Position numbers and translations under genes: made by a program. A DNA stretch of 29,050 nucleotides from Microcaldota archaeon (GTDB taxonomy: Archaea; Micrarchaeota; Micrarchaeia; Anstonellales; Anstonellaceae): NCBI GenBank assembly GCA_026413805.1, contig JAOAKE010000006.1, positions 1 to 29,050 on the forward strand, written 5' to 3'. Of this stretch, positions 22,760 to 29,050 are shown in pieces (within the stretch, counting starts at the first letter, position 1; each line of letters opens with the position of its first letter). The notes beneath the pieces are model-generated. The model did not search any database. It had not been told where the DNA came from and saw only the letters and a list, made by a program, of their open reading frames with translations.

Positions 22760-23932
22760 TTATTCTCCTGCCTTTTTCCTTTCAAATACAACTATGCTGC
22801 CTTCTATCCTCTCTATAGAAAAGACTCCGTTCCTGCACTTGCCCGCAAGCGATTTTGAAATCAAAAGCTCAGGCTTTTTTGCAGCCTTTCCAAAATAAAC
22901 AATGGCACTGCCTTGTGCCTCCACCCTGCCGCATGAAAGCTCAACCTCTGCCTCGCAGCCTGCATATTGGTGGGCATGCACCACCTGTTCAAAAAGCCTG
23001 CTTAGCCCTGCATTTTGGCACTCCTGCAAAGACCACCTGCCTTCTATCGCCTCTGAGCTGAGTATGTGAAAGGAGGGCGCAATTAGGCTGAGCGCAAGAA
23101 GGGGGAAGAGTTTTTTGGGGGACTGAAAAAATGCATATAGCGGGAAGAAGAAAACAAAGAAGGGGGTTGCGAGGCGAAAGGGGTCATAGAACGAATAGGT
23201 CGCAATCGCCAGCGGAATCCATAAGGCAAATCCAACAAACGAAGCTGCAAGCCTGTTTTTGCGGAACAACAAAAAGGGAACGAGTATGAAAAAGGAAATA
23301 TTCTCATAGTTGAAAAACCCGCCATCCACAGCAGTCTTCAGCGCCGAGAAGCTAAGTATAAGGTAAGCCAGCCTCTCGCCAGCCCCCTCCAGCCTTGAAA
23401 AATATGCTGCGCAGATGATGCTTGCAAGAAAAACAAGTACTGTCCCAATTGGGGCATAAAATTGCGGAATGAAGGCCAAGAATGGCGCAGAACAGTCGTA
23501 TCTGTCTGCAGGCAGGTTGAGAAAGCAAAAGGCAGTCTTGAGAACGTGGTTGTGCAGCACGTGAGAAGAGGTGTATCCCTCTTGGTTGTAAGCAAAATAT
23601 TTCTCTGAGAGGGTTCCCCCTATTTTCTCCACAAACCAGTAATACCCAAGGAACCCATAGGCAAATAGCACAAGGAGGGCGCCAACCACTGCCCTTTCAT
23701 TCAGCCAGGAGATTTTTTTGCAGGCCCTGCTCTTTGATAGGGCAACAGCGAGCAAGAGATATGCGCCAAAGGCAAAAACCTTTGCATAGCTTGCCCCATA
23801 TGCGAATGTATCAACAAACGGTTTTGCTGCACTTGGAAAAAGAAAGCAGATGCCCGCAAGAAGCAAGGCCAGTGCTACTTCTGCCCTTTCAAGCGAGAAA
23901 TCTCCTTTGCCAAATAGGCCAGCAAATACCAT
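22760..23932 (-). CDS. Polytopic membrane protein, possibly glycosyltransferase-C-like
   Basis: 390 aa with about nine hydrophobic segments between residues 15 and 280 (e.g. VALALLLAGICFLFP, VFAFGAYLLLAVAL, FLAFIPQFYAPIGTVLVFLA, FFVFFFPLYAFFQ). A soluble C-terminal domain of about 110 residues follows (about 280-390), with four Cys and beta-strand character (AIVYFG, VFSIERIEGSIVVFERK). The pattern of loops with aromatic and acidic residues between helices resembles integral-membrane glycosyltransferases of the GT-C kind, but no DxD-type motif is obvious. The ATG at 23932 overlaps the upstream gene by 58 bp, longer than usual; no better start exists downstream without removing the first helix. 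It is the last gene of the minus-strand chain and I do not recognise it. Confidence 0.65.
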   Translation of the reverse strand: MVFAGLFGKGDFSLERAEVALALLLAGICFLFPSAAKPFVDTFAYGASYAKVFAFGAYLLLAVALSKSRACKKISWLNERAVVGALLVLFAYGFLGYYWFVEKIGGTLSEKYFAYNQEGYTSSHVLHNHVLKTAFCFLNLPADRYDCSAPFLAFIPQFYAPIGTVLVFLASIICAAYFSRLEGAGERLAYLILSFSALKTAVDGGFFNYENISFFILVPFLLFRKNRLAASFVGFALWIPLAIATYSFYDPFRLATPFFVFFFPLYAFFQSPKKLFPLLALSLIAPSFHILSSEAIEGRWSLQECQNAGLSRLFEQVVHAHQYAGCEAEVELSCGRVEAQGSAIVYFGKAAKKPELLISKSLAGKCRNGVFSIERIEGSIVVFERKKAGE

Positions 23933-24366
23933 CCAACCAACACCATGAAAACTTCAAATATGTTCATAAAGCCTAGCAGCCCGATGAAAAAAAGGTAGGT
24001 GGCTGCACCGCGAAGAATAATTCCTGCCGCAAGATAGGGAAAAATTTCCTGCCAGCTCAGCTTAAAGAGGCGGGGAAAAAAATAAAGCACGCTGCCCATG
24101 TTAATCCCTGTGTATGGGAGGGCGACGAGCAGCGGGACATGGCGAAGGGGCCTTGCCTCAATCTCCTTGAAAGGAAAAGGCAGCCAGTGGATTATTCTTG
24201 CCCATATAGGAATGCTTGCGATGTTGGCAAGCGTGCCAGCAAGATAGACAAGAGGGTCGCGAACACCGGCTGCAAACCCAAAAAACATTGCCCCCCGGTT
24301 TTCAATGAGCGGGACAGCAGAAAGGGCAACCACTGCAAGCTCAGCCCACCCCAATTTTCTCACCAC
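23875..24366 (-). CDS. Putative small multidrug export/COG2426-like membrane protein
   Basis: 163 aa with four to five membrane helices. The segment VVALSAVPLIENRGAMFFGF and then LAGTLANIASIPI matches the (S)xxPxxExRGAxPxG...GN pattern of the COG2426 (Sm_multidrug_ex) family. Despite the name, members have no proven export function. The frame has TTG 24369, GTG 24366 and GTG 24363; AAGGA six nt upstream favours 24366. The start lies inside the last codons of carS and its end overlaps the next gene by 58 bp, so the whole chain looks translationally coupled. Confidence 0.7.
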   Translation of the reverse strand: MVRKLGWAELAVVALSAVPLIENRGAMFFGFAAGVRDPLVYLAGTLANIASIPIWARIIHWLPFPFKEIEARPLRHVPLLVALPYTGINMGSVLYFFPRLFKLSWQEIFPYLAAGIILRGAATYLFFIGLLGFMNIFEVFMVLVGWYLLAYLAKEISRLKGQK

Positions 24367-24824
24367 CAAGTATCCTTTATGCCAATTCTATAAGCAGCTA
24401 TGTTTGCAGAAAGGTGGGCAAGGAAGGTCAAGACTGCTGCCAAGGCCAAGTCTGCAAAATGCCAGCCACACATCCCCAGGCCAATTGCCGCACCTGCAAA
24501 GAAGTCAAGCTGGTCCAAAAAAGGAAAGGGCTGGCTTTCTTTCATGCGAAGCCTTCTTTTTACAAGGCTGCTTGCATGGACGCCTGCGGCAAAGCCGGCT
24601 GCCGGGAAAAAGCACCACCTGTTGAAAAGCAAGAAATATCCCCCGCTCACCCCTAAAATTATCAGGATAAGCCCAAGCCAAGTCCTGTTTTTCCCAAAGA
24701 GCGCTTCTGAAACAGGGCGGTCTGCCTGGTGCAAAAACCCAAGCAGCCTAAACCTCATTATCGGAAGGAGGGCAGCGTTTGTAATATACAGGGGAATCAA
24801 AAGCAGGGCATCTGAAGGCTGCAT
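24360..24824 (-). CDS. carS: CDP-archaeol synthase
   Basis: Joins CTP to unsaturated archaetidic acid to give CDP-archaeol, the activated lipid for archaeal polar headgroups. 154 aa from the ATG at 24824, which has GGAAGG 7 nt upstream (TTG 24839 is an alternative). Multi-pass membrane protein: LLLIPLYITNAALLPI at the start, GKNRTWLGLILIIL, and the cytoplasmic signature SSLVKRRLRMKESQPFPFLD then QLDFFAGAA, matching the KRR...P-x-LDQLDF motif. The first acidic motif (D-x-G-x-x-x-x-GKN-x-T) appears as ADRPVSEALFGKNRTW. Its place between the desulfurase and membrane genes gives no pathway hint. Confidence 0.86.
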   Translation of the reverse strand: MQPSDALLLIPLYITNAALLPIMRFRLLGFLHQADRPVSEALFGKNRTWLGLILIILGVSGGYFLLFNRWCFFPAAGFAAGVHASSLVKRRLRMKESQPFPFLDQLDFFAGAAIGLGMCGWHFADLALAAVLTFLAHLSANIAAYRIGIKDTWW

Positions 24825-24828
24825 GCCA

Positions 24829-26028
24829 TTACCTTCCAAGCATAGCTATCTTTCCCAAAGTCTCCTTGAAAGCTTCAATTTCTGCAGGCGTGTTGTAAAT
24901 ATAAAGAGAGGCCCTGACCGCGCCTTCAGCAGCTCCCATCAGCTCCACAGCAGGCTGGGCGCAGAAAAACCCGGAGCGAAGGGCTATCTTGGCAAGCGAG
25001 TCGCACATCAATGCCACTTGGTGGTGTTTCACCCCCCCGAGGTTAAAGCAGGCAAGGGCGCACCTCTTTTCTGCTGTTTTGGGCCCGTAAAGAGTCGCCC
25101 CTTCAATTGAGCCTATGGCCTCAATCAGCTTCCAGGCGAGCCTTTTTTCATGCTCTTCTACGCGCCCCATGCCAATTTTTGAGAGGTATTCGCAAGCCGC
25201 GGCAAGGCCAGCCGCTCCTGCGTAATTTTGTATTCCACCTTCAAATTTCTTTGGCGGCTCCAAAAATTTGACTCCATCCAGCCGAACGCTCTCAGCAGTT
25301 TCGCCTCCAACTATGAATGTATCCAGCTCTTTTAGGGCCTCCTCCCTTCCAACAAGGCAGCCTATCCCTGTCGGCCCCAGCATCTTGTGCCCTGAAAAGG
25401 CAAGAAAGTCTGCTCCCAGCGAGCGGAAATTAACCTGCGAGTGCGGCACCCCCTGCGCCCCGTCAACCAGCACATAGGCGCCATTTTCATGGGCGACTTT
25501 GACTATTTTTTCAAGCGGCGCCCTGACTCCAGTCGTGTTTGTCGTGTGGTGGATCGCCACAAGCGCAGTCTGGCGGTCAATGGCCATTTCAACAGAGGCT
25601 TCGTCGACCAAGCCGCTAGTGGTGGCAGGCAAGAATTCAACCCTTGCAGCCCCCCTTCGCTGCTGCTCAATGATGGGCAAAAGAAGGGAGTGGTGTTCAA
25701 GCTTGGTAGTGACTATCTTGCTGCGTTTTGAATAATCCAGCGAGCGCACCACCAAATTCAGGGCCTCAGTGGCGTTCTTCGTGAAGACTACCTCATTTGG
25801 CTTTGAGCCGATGAACTTTGCAACCCTTTCCCTTGCACCCTCAAACATTTCCGAAGCCCTTTTTGCAAGCAGGTGGGCAGAGCGGCCTGCGCAGGCCGAA
25901 ATCTCCTCATAGTAGCGCCTTTCAGCTTCTATTACTTGCACGGGCTTGAGGCTGGTGCAGGCAGAGTCAAAATAGATTATTTTGTTTTTCAAGAGGGGGA
26001 AATCCTGCCTCAACTTTTCAAAGTCCAT
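24829..26028 (-). CDS. sufS: Cysteine desulfurase, SufS/CsdA type
   Basis: PLP enzyme taking sulfur from cysteine for Fe-S cluster or thiolation chemistry. 399 aa from the ATG at 26028 (TTG 26034 overlaps the previous stop). Motifs: IYFDSACTSLKP, TEALNLVVRSL, HHTTNTTG, VDGAQGVPHSQVNF (PLP ring Asp and Gln), the Schiff-base lysine in FSGHKMLGPTGIG (about residue 215), and RSGFFCAQP with the catalytic Cys (about 356). The residue before the Cys is Phe where SufS usually has His. No SufB/C/D/E or IscU gene is in the window. It sits in an overlapping chain with carS (stop-start overlap) and the DsbA-like gene. Confidence 0.92.
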   Translation of the reverse strand: MDFEKLRQDFPLLKNKIIYFDSACTSLKPVQVIEAERRYYEEISACAGRSAHLLAKRASEMFEGARERVAKFIGSKPNEVVFTKNATEALNLVVRSLDYSKRSKIVTTKLEHHSLLLPIIEQQRRGAARVEFLPATTSGLVDEASVEMAIDRQTALVAIHHTTNTTGVRAPLEKIVKVAHENGAYVLVDGAQGVPHSQVNFRSLGADFLAFSGHKMLGPTGIGCLVGREEALKELDTFIVGGETAESVRLDGVKFLEPPKKFEGGIQNYAGAAGLAAACEYLSKIGMGRVEEHEKRLAWKLIEAIGSIEGATLYGPKTAEKRCALACFNLGGVKHHQVALMCDSLAKIALRSGFFCAQPAVELMGAAEGAVRASLYIYNTPAEIEAFKETLGKIAMLGR

Positions 26029-26030
26029 GC

Positions 26031-26912
26031 TCAATTCCTTCCAAGCAGCCTTTTAATTTCAGCTTCGGCTTGGTCTGCCGAGTTTTTCCCGACAAACGCC
26101 TTTCCGCCGACAAAGAAGGTCGGCGTGCCGTAAATTCCGCATTCCTTCCCCTCTTTCAAGGTCGCCTCTACTTGCGAGAGGAACTTTCTCTTGTCATAGC
26201 ATTCGTCAAACCCGCTTATATTGAGGTCAGAGGCAGTTTTTTTGAATGCTGCATCTCCCTGGGAAGAATACTTGTGCTGGTCTTTGAAAAGCTCGGCGCG
26301 GTATTCCCAATACTTCCCTCCTTCTGAGGCGCAGGCAGCGGCAACAGCGGCCTCAAGCGAGTAGGGGTGGCTTGGGAGCGGAAAGGGCTTGAAGACAAAC
26401 TGCACCCGGTCTTTGTATTCCTCCAGCATCTTCCTTACTTTGTTCTCTTCTCCCGCAGTATATGGGCAGACGTAGCAGCCAAACTCAAACACCACAATGT
26501 CTGAAGAAAGGTTTCCAGCCCGTATTCCCTGCAGTGTAGTTGGGCTTTTGAGCAAGGCAGGGTTTTGCAGCTCAGAGTAAATGCAAAAGCCTCCTTCCGG
26601 CCCGTTGCAGTTTCCGTAAAGCACGAAGTTGGCAACTCCCTGCGCCGTAAATGCCAAGCTCAAGAAGAACAGCAAGGTAAATGCAAATGAAAACAGCTCA
26701 AAATGCTTATTTACAAAAACAGCGGCTCTCGGCGAAACTCTCATTATTTCTGCGATGCTCTTCGCCCTTAGCTCCTCGTCAAGCCCAGCCTCGCAGGGGC
26801 GCAGGGTCGCCTTGCGCAGCACGCAGCCAAAGGCCCTTTTTGCAAGCGGGCGGTACTTGGCAGAGAATAAAGAAAGAAAGGCAAAAACAAAAAGAGCTAC
26901 AAAACAAAGCAT
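26031..26912 (-). CDS. Membrane-anchored DsbA-like thiol-disulfide oxidoreductase
   Basis: 293 aa. Two N-terminal hydrophobic helices (about 2-18 and 71-95) surround a basic cytoplasmic segment; the catalytic domain (about 135-293) would face outward. The active site FGCYVCPYT (Cys 146 and 149) and the cis-Pro loop GIYGTPTFFVGGKAFVG (about residue 260) define the thioredoxin/DsbA fold, with the helical insertion between them. Two more Cys pairs (NCNGPEGGFC at 101-110; ECYDKR with KECGIYG) could form structural disulfides. Such proteins introduce or isomerise disulfides in exported proteins, which fits the disulfide-repeat protein about 1.2 kb upstream. ATG at 26912; the stop overlaps the TTG alternative of sufS. 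Confidence 0.85.
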   Translation of the reverse strand: MLCFVALFVFAFLSLFSAKYRPLAKRAFGCVLRKATLRPCEAGLDEELRAKSIAEIMRVSPRAAVFVNKHFELFSFAFTLLFFLSLAFTAQGVANFVLYGNCNGPEGGFCIYSELQNPALLKSPTTLQGIRAGNLSSDIVVFEFGCYVCPYTAGEENKVRKMLEEYKDRVQFVFKPFPLPSHPYSLEAAVAAACASEGGKYWEYRAELFKDQHKYSSQGDAAFKKTASDLNISGFDECYDKRKFLSQVEATLKEGKECGIYGTPTFFVGGKAFVGKNSADQAEAEIKRLLGRN

Positions 26913-26931
26913 AAGCTTTCACTTTCCAGTT

Positions 26932-28035
26932 TTACCTTTTCAGCTTGCAGTTGCACTTTTTTTCCATAGCCTCAATTACCCGCTCCTCAGCTATCTCTAA
27001 AGCCGCTTCCCGCAGGTTTCCACCCCTTGCTCTTTCAATTACCAGCCTGGTGTTGGAAGTTATTTTGTCCCTGACCATGGCGAACATTTCTTTTTCGCTT
27101 CCCCCAATGTATTCCACATAAGAGGAGATTACCCCTCCTGCATTTGCCACAAAGTCCGGTATTATCAATATTCCCTTCTTTGCAAGCTCGTGCTCAACCT
27201 CTGGCTTCATGGGGATGTTTGCAGCCTCAACAATTATCCTTGCCTTTACGTGGTGGGCGTTGCCAACATGGATGACATTCGGCCTTGCACCTGGTATTAG
27301 CACATCGCATTTTAGGCTGAATAGCTGGCTTGCCTCCAGCACAGTAGCTCCAGGATAGGCAATTACGCTTCCCTTTTCTTTCTTAACCTGCATGAGCCTT
27401 TGGTAATCCAATCCGCTTTCAAGATAGGCAGTTCCCTTTGAGTCTGAAACAGCAATAACCTTTGCCCCCTTTTCAGTCAGGAATTTCATGGTAAAGGTCC
27501 CGACATTTCCAAATCCTTCTATTGCCACAGTGGCCCCTTCAATTGGTATCCTGGCATGCTCCAGCGCCACTTCGGTTGCAAGTGCAACCCCGAAGCCAGT
27601 GGAGCCAAGCTCATGCGGGAGGCCGCCCATGTCTGCAGGCTTGCCTGTTGCAGCCTTGGGGGTTCCAATGGTGTTGGCGATTATTGCCATCTCTCGCTCG
27701 CCCATGTTCATGTCTGGCCCTGGGATGTAAATCTCCGGGACAATAGGCTTTATCTTTTCTGCAAATGCCTTAACCAGCTCATGCTTGTGGTGGTTGGTGC
27801 CATGCGCCTTTATCCCTGATTTTGCGCCTCCGAATGGTATGCCTGCAAGGGCATTTTTCCAAGTCATTGCGCGCGCAAGCCCAAACACCTCTTCAACTGT
27901 GATGTCAGGCACCATCCTAATGCCGCCTTTTCCTGGGCCAAGGGCAGTGTTATCAACAACTACAACTCCCTGCATCTTGGTTATCGGGTCATAAACATTC
28001 ATCACAACTTCAGGGCCTATGGCATCCTCAAACAT
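26932..28035 (-). CDS. gdhA: Glu/Leu/Phe/Val-type amino-acid dehydrogenase (glutamate dehydrogenase family)
   Basis: NAD(P)-dependent oxidative deamination of an amino acid to its 2-oxoacid. 367 aa. The dimerisation/substrate domain has DNTALGPGKGGIRM, WKNALAGIPFGGAKSGI with the catalytic lysines, and PGPDMNMGEREMA with the catalytic Asp. The Rossmann domain has VAIEGFGNVGTFTMKFL and AVSDSKGTAY. NAGGVISSYVEYIGG is near the end. Shorter than typical GDH (about 415 aa): the extended N-terminal helix is missing, so it begins near where leucine dehydrogenases do. The substrate (Glu versus Leu/Val) cannot be fixed by eye. ATG at 28035 with GGAGG upstream. A palindrome and TATA box lie upstream. 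It could feed 2-oxoacids to KorAB. Confidence 0.9.
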   Translation of the reverse strand: MFEDAIGPEVVMNVYDPITKMQGVVVVDNTALGPGKGGIRMVPDITVEEVFGLARAMTWKNALAGIPFGGAKSGIKAHGTNHHKHELVKAFAEKIKPIVPEIYIPGPDMNMGEREMAIIANTIGTPKAATGKPADMGGLPHELGSTGFGVALATEVALEHARIPIEGATVAIEGFGNVGTFTMKFLTEKGAKVIAVSDSKGTAYLESGLDYQRLMQVKKEKGSVIAYPGATVLEASQLFSLKCDVLIPGARPNVIHVGNAHHVKARIIVEAANIPMKPEVEHELAKKGILIIPDFVANAGGVISSYVEYIGGSEKEMFAMVRDKITSNTRLVIERARGGNLREAALEIAEERVIEAMEKKCNCKLKR

Positions 28036-28055
28036 ATTCTCGTCCTCCGTTTCAC

Positions 28056-28074
28056 TTCCAATTTGAAATTGGAA
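28056..28074. promoter_or_regulatory. Perfect palindrome (candidate operator) at the gdhA promoter
   Basis: TTCCAATTT-G-AAATTGGAA: 9-bp arms around one base. It lies 21-39 bp before the gdhA ATG, downstream of the TATA box, so it covers the expected transcription start. That is where an archaeal repressor such as an Lrp-type regulator would block transcription. No regulator gene is adjacent. Confidence 0.55.
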
Positions 28075-28091
28075 TGGATAGATGCAAACTG

Positions 28092-28099
28092 ATTAAAAC
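28092..28099 (-). promoter_or_regulatory. TATA box of gdhA
   Basis: Minus strand GTTTTAAT, about 60 bp before the ATG and about 20-25 bp before the palindrome centre. Confidence 0.45.
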
Positions 28100-28125
28100 A
28101 ATAGCCCTTGGCAAAGCCCCCTCGG

Positions 28126-29021
28126 CTAAATCCCGCGGCATCTTTGCGTAGTTGGGTCGCAGCTTGAGCCCGGGCAGTCCTCGTTTTTGGTGCAAAGTAT
28201 TTTCACGCACTTGTAGGCATTTGGCGATTGCGGGTTTGTCTCGCACCTTTCATCATAGGAGCAATCAACTGAAGAGGTGCAGTAGCCCACTCTTTTTTCG
28301 CACTTGTGGGTTTGCGGGTTGCAAAGCTGCCATATGGCGCATTCTGAGTCGCTGGAGCAATAGCCAGGCGCAGTTATGCACCTCTTGCTGTTAATGTCGC
28401 ATATCTGCCAATAGCCGCAGTCTGCCAAAGATGAGCACAAGCCTCTTTGGGGCTGGCATTTGTGGGTTTGAAGGTTGCACATCTGCCAGCTCGGGCATTC
28501 TTCGTCCCTTTCACAAAATCCGCTTCTGCTTGTGCACCTGTGCAGCGAAGGATCGCAGACCTGCCATTCCTTGCAGTCCAAGTCATTGTTGCAGAAGCCC
28601 TGCCGCACAATGCAGGTGTGGGTTGTAGTGTTGCACATCTGCCATGGCTTGCAGTCAACTTCAATGTCGCACCTTCCAGGAAGGGCAACACAGCGGCGGG
28701 AAGCAGTGTTGCAGGTCTGCCATGATTCGCAATCATAGCTGCTCGCACAGGTGCCTGGCTTTGGCACACACACATGCTTGGTTGGGCTGCATACCTGCCT
28801 GCCAACATCACACATTTCATCTTTGTCGCAGAAGCCTATCTTGGGCTTGCAGGTGTTGCTTGAAATCTCGCACATCTGCCAACTCTCGCAGTCTACATCT
28901 GCCCTGCACATCCCTTTTTTGAATTTGCACAAATGGTCTGAGGGGTCGCATATTTTTAGCGAGTCGTTGCAGTCAGAATCTACATTGCAGGTTCCTGGCT
29001 TGTTTATACACACCCGCTTTG
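28126..29021 (-). CDS. Disulfide-rich protein of 11 tandem four-Cys repeats, 5' end missing
   Basis: At least 298 codons; the frame runs into the adapter at 29022, so the start and any signal peptide are missing. The visible part is built of 11 repeats of about 26 residues. Units 1-9 follow G-x-C-x5-C-x6/7-C-x6-C, with consensus GxCxxDxDCxxWQxCNxxTHxC; units 10 and 11 deviate and close the protein with CDPTTQRCRGI. There is no C-terminal anchor or membrane helix. Repeats of CxxDxDC type occur in secreted proteins whose cysteines form disulfides (Dickkopf-like or myxobacterial Cys repeats), so it is probably exported and oxidised. The DsbA-like gene about 1.2 kb downstream on the same strand supports this by context. 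Function unknown, but adhesion or cell-surface contact is plausible. Confidence 0.85.
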
Positions 29022-29050
29022 CTGTCTCTTATACACATCTCCGAGCCCAC
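29022..29050. other. Nextera/Tn5 sequencing adapter (artifact)
   Basis: Positions 29022-29040 are the 19-bp Tn5 mosaic end (CTGTCTCTTATACACATCT), and 29041-29050 (CCGAGCCCAC) continue as the Illumina Nextera read-2 adapter. This is library sequence, not genome. It marks the end of the contig. Confidence 0.98.

Noticed and set aside
24400..25110. 236-codon plus-strand frame across carS and sufS
   Set aside because: It crosses two genuine minus-strand genes and has no recognisable motif.
28126..29021. DNA tandem repeat or CRISPR-like array
   Set aside because: The periodicity is at the protein level (26-residue units with diverged codons), not exact DNA repeats.
1..29021. Insertion sequences, integrase or prophage
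   Set aside because: No transposase, integrase, terminal inverted repeats or attachment-site duplications were recognised near either tRNA.

Overview
The window is a piece of a small-genome archaeon, most likely an uncultured DPANN-type lineage (Diapherotrites- or Micrarchaeota-like; the phylum is a guess). The archaeal markers are an archaeal-type alanyl-tRNA synthetase, cupin-type phosphoglucose isomerase, HerA, Rad50, elongation factor 1-beta with its small zinc-ribbon partner, CDP-archaeol synthase, two intron-containing tRNA genes with bulge-helix-bulge splice sites, and TATA boxes about 25-30 bp upstream of the tRNA genes. The last 29 bases are Nextera/Tn5 adapter, so the right edge is an assembly end and the last gene is cut there.

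Left part (1-9.4 kb): tRNA-Val(CAC) with a D-loop intron stands divergent to alaS. A small membrane protein, pgiA with a helical partner gene, and a divergent block follow: herA, a lysozyme/transglycosylase-like protein, galT and a degenerate kinase-like protein. Middle (9.4-14.9 kb): rad50 converges on that block and is divergent from a Mut7-C RNase. A Cas2-like small protein lies downstream of a 609-aa multidomain protein (two helix-turn-helix segments, three tandem repeats, a sigma-region-2-like tail). Then comes a two-gene translation operon (51-aa zinc ribbon and EF-1 beta).

Region 14.9-17.5 kb is accessory in character: a small membrane protein, a 534-aa cysteine-rich protein built from two homologous halves, gene debris on both sides, and a 3' fragment of a second copy of the cysteine-rich family. 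Next are a bacterial-type metK, a divergent TraB/EreA-like protein, tRNA-Arg(GCG) with a canonical intron, and the two-gene 2-oxoacid:ferredoxin oxidoreductase korAB.

Right part (22.7-29 kb) is all on the minus strand. A tightly overlapping chain runs from a membrane-anchored DsbA-like oxidoreductase through a cysteine desulfurase, CDP-archaeol synthase and a COG2426-like membrane protein to a large polytopic membrane protein. Upstream of it are a Glu/Leu-type dehydrogenase with a perfect palindrome at its promoter and a disulfide-rich protein of 11 four-cysteine repeats, truncated by the contig end. Metabolically the window offers amino-acid/2-oxoacid catabolism (GDH, KorAB), sugar-phosphate steps (PGI, GalT), SAM synthesis, archaeal lipid synthesis and sulfur mobilisation. 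The least-explained parts are the cysteine-rich family with its debris, the 609-aa protein, the muramidase-like protein and the disulfide-repeat protein.
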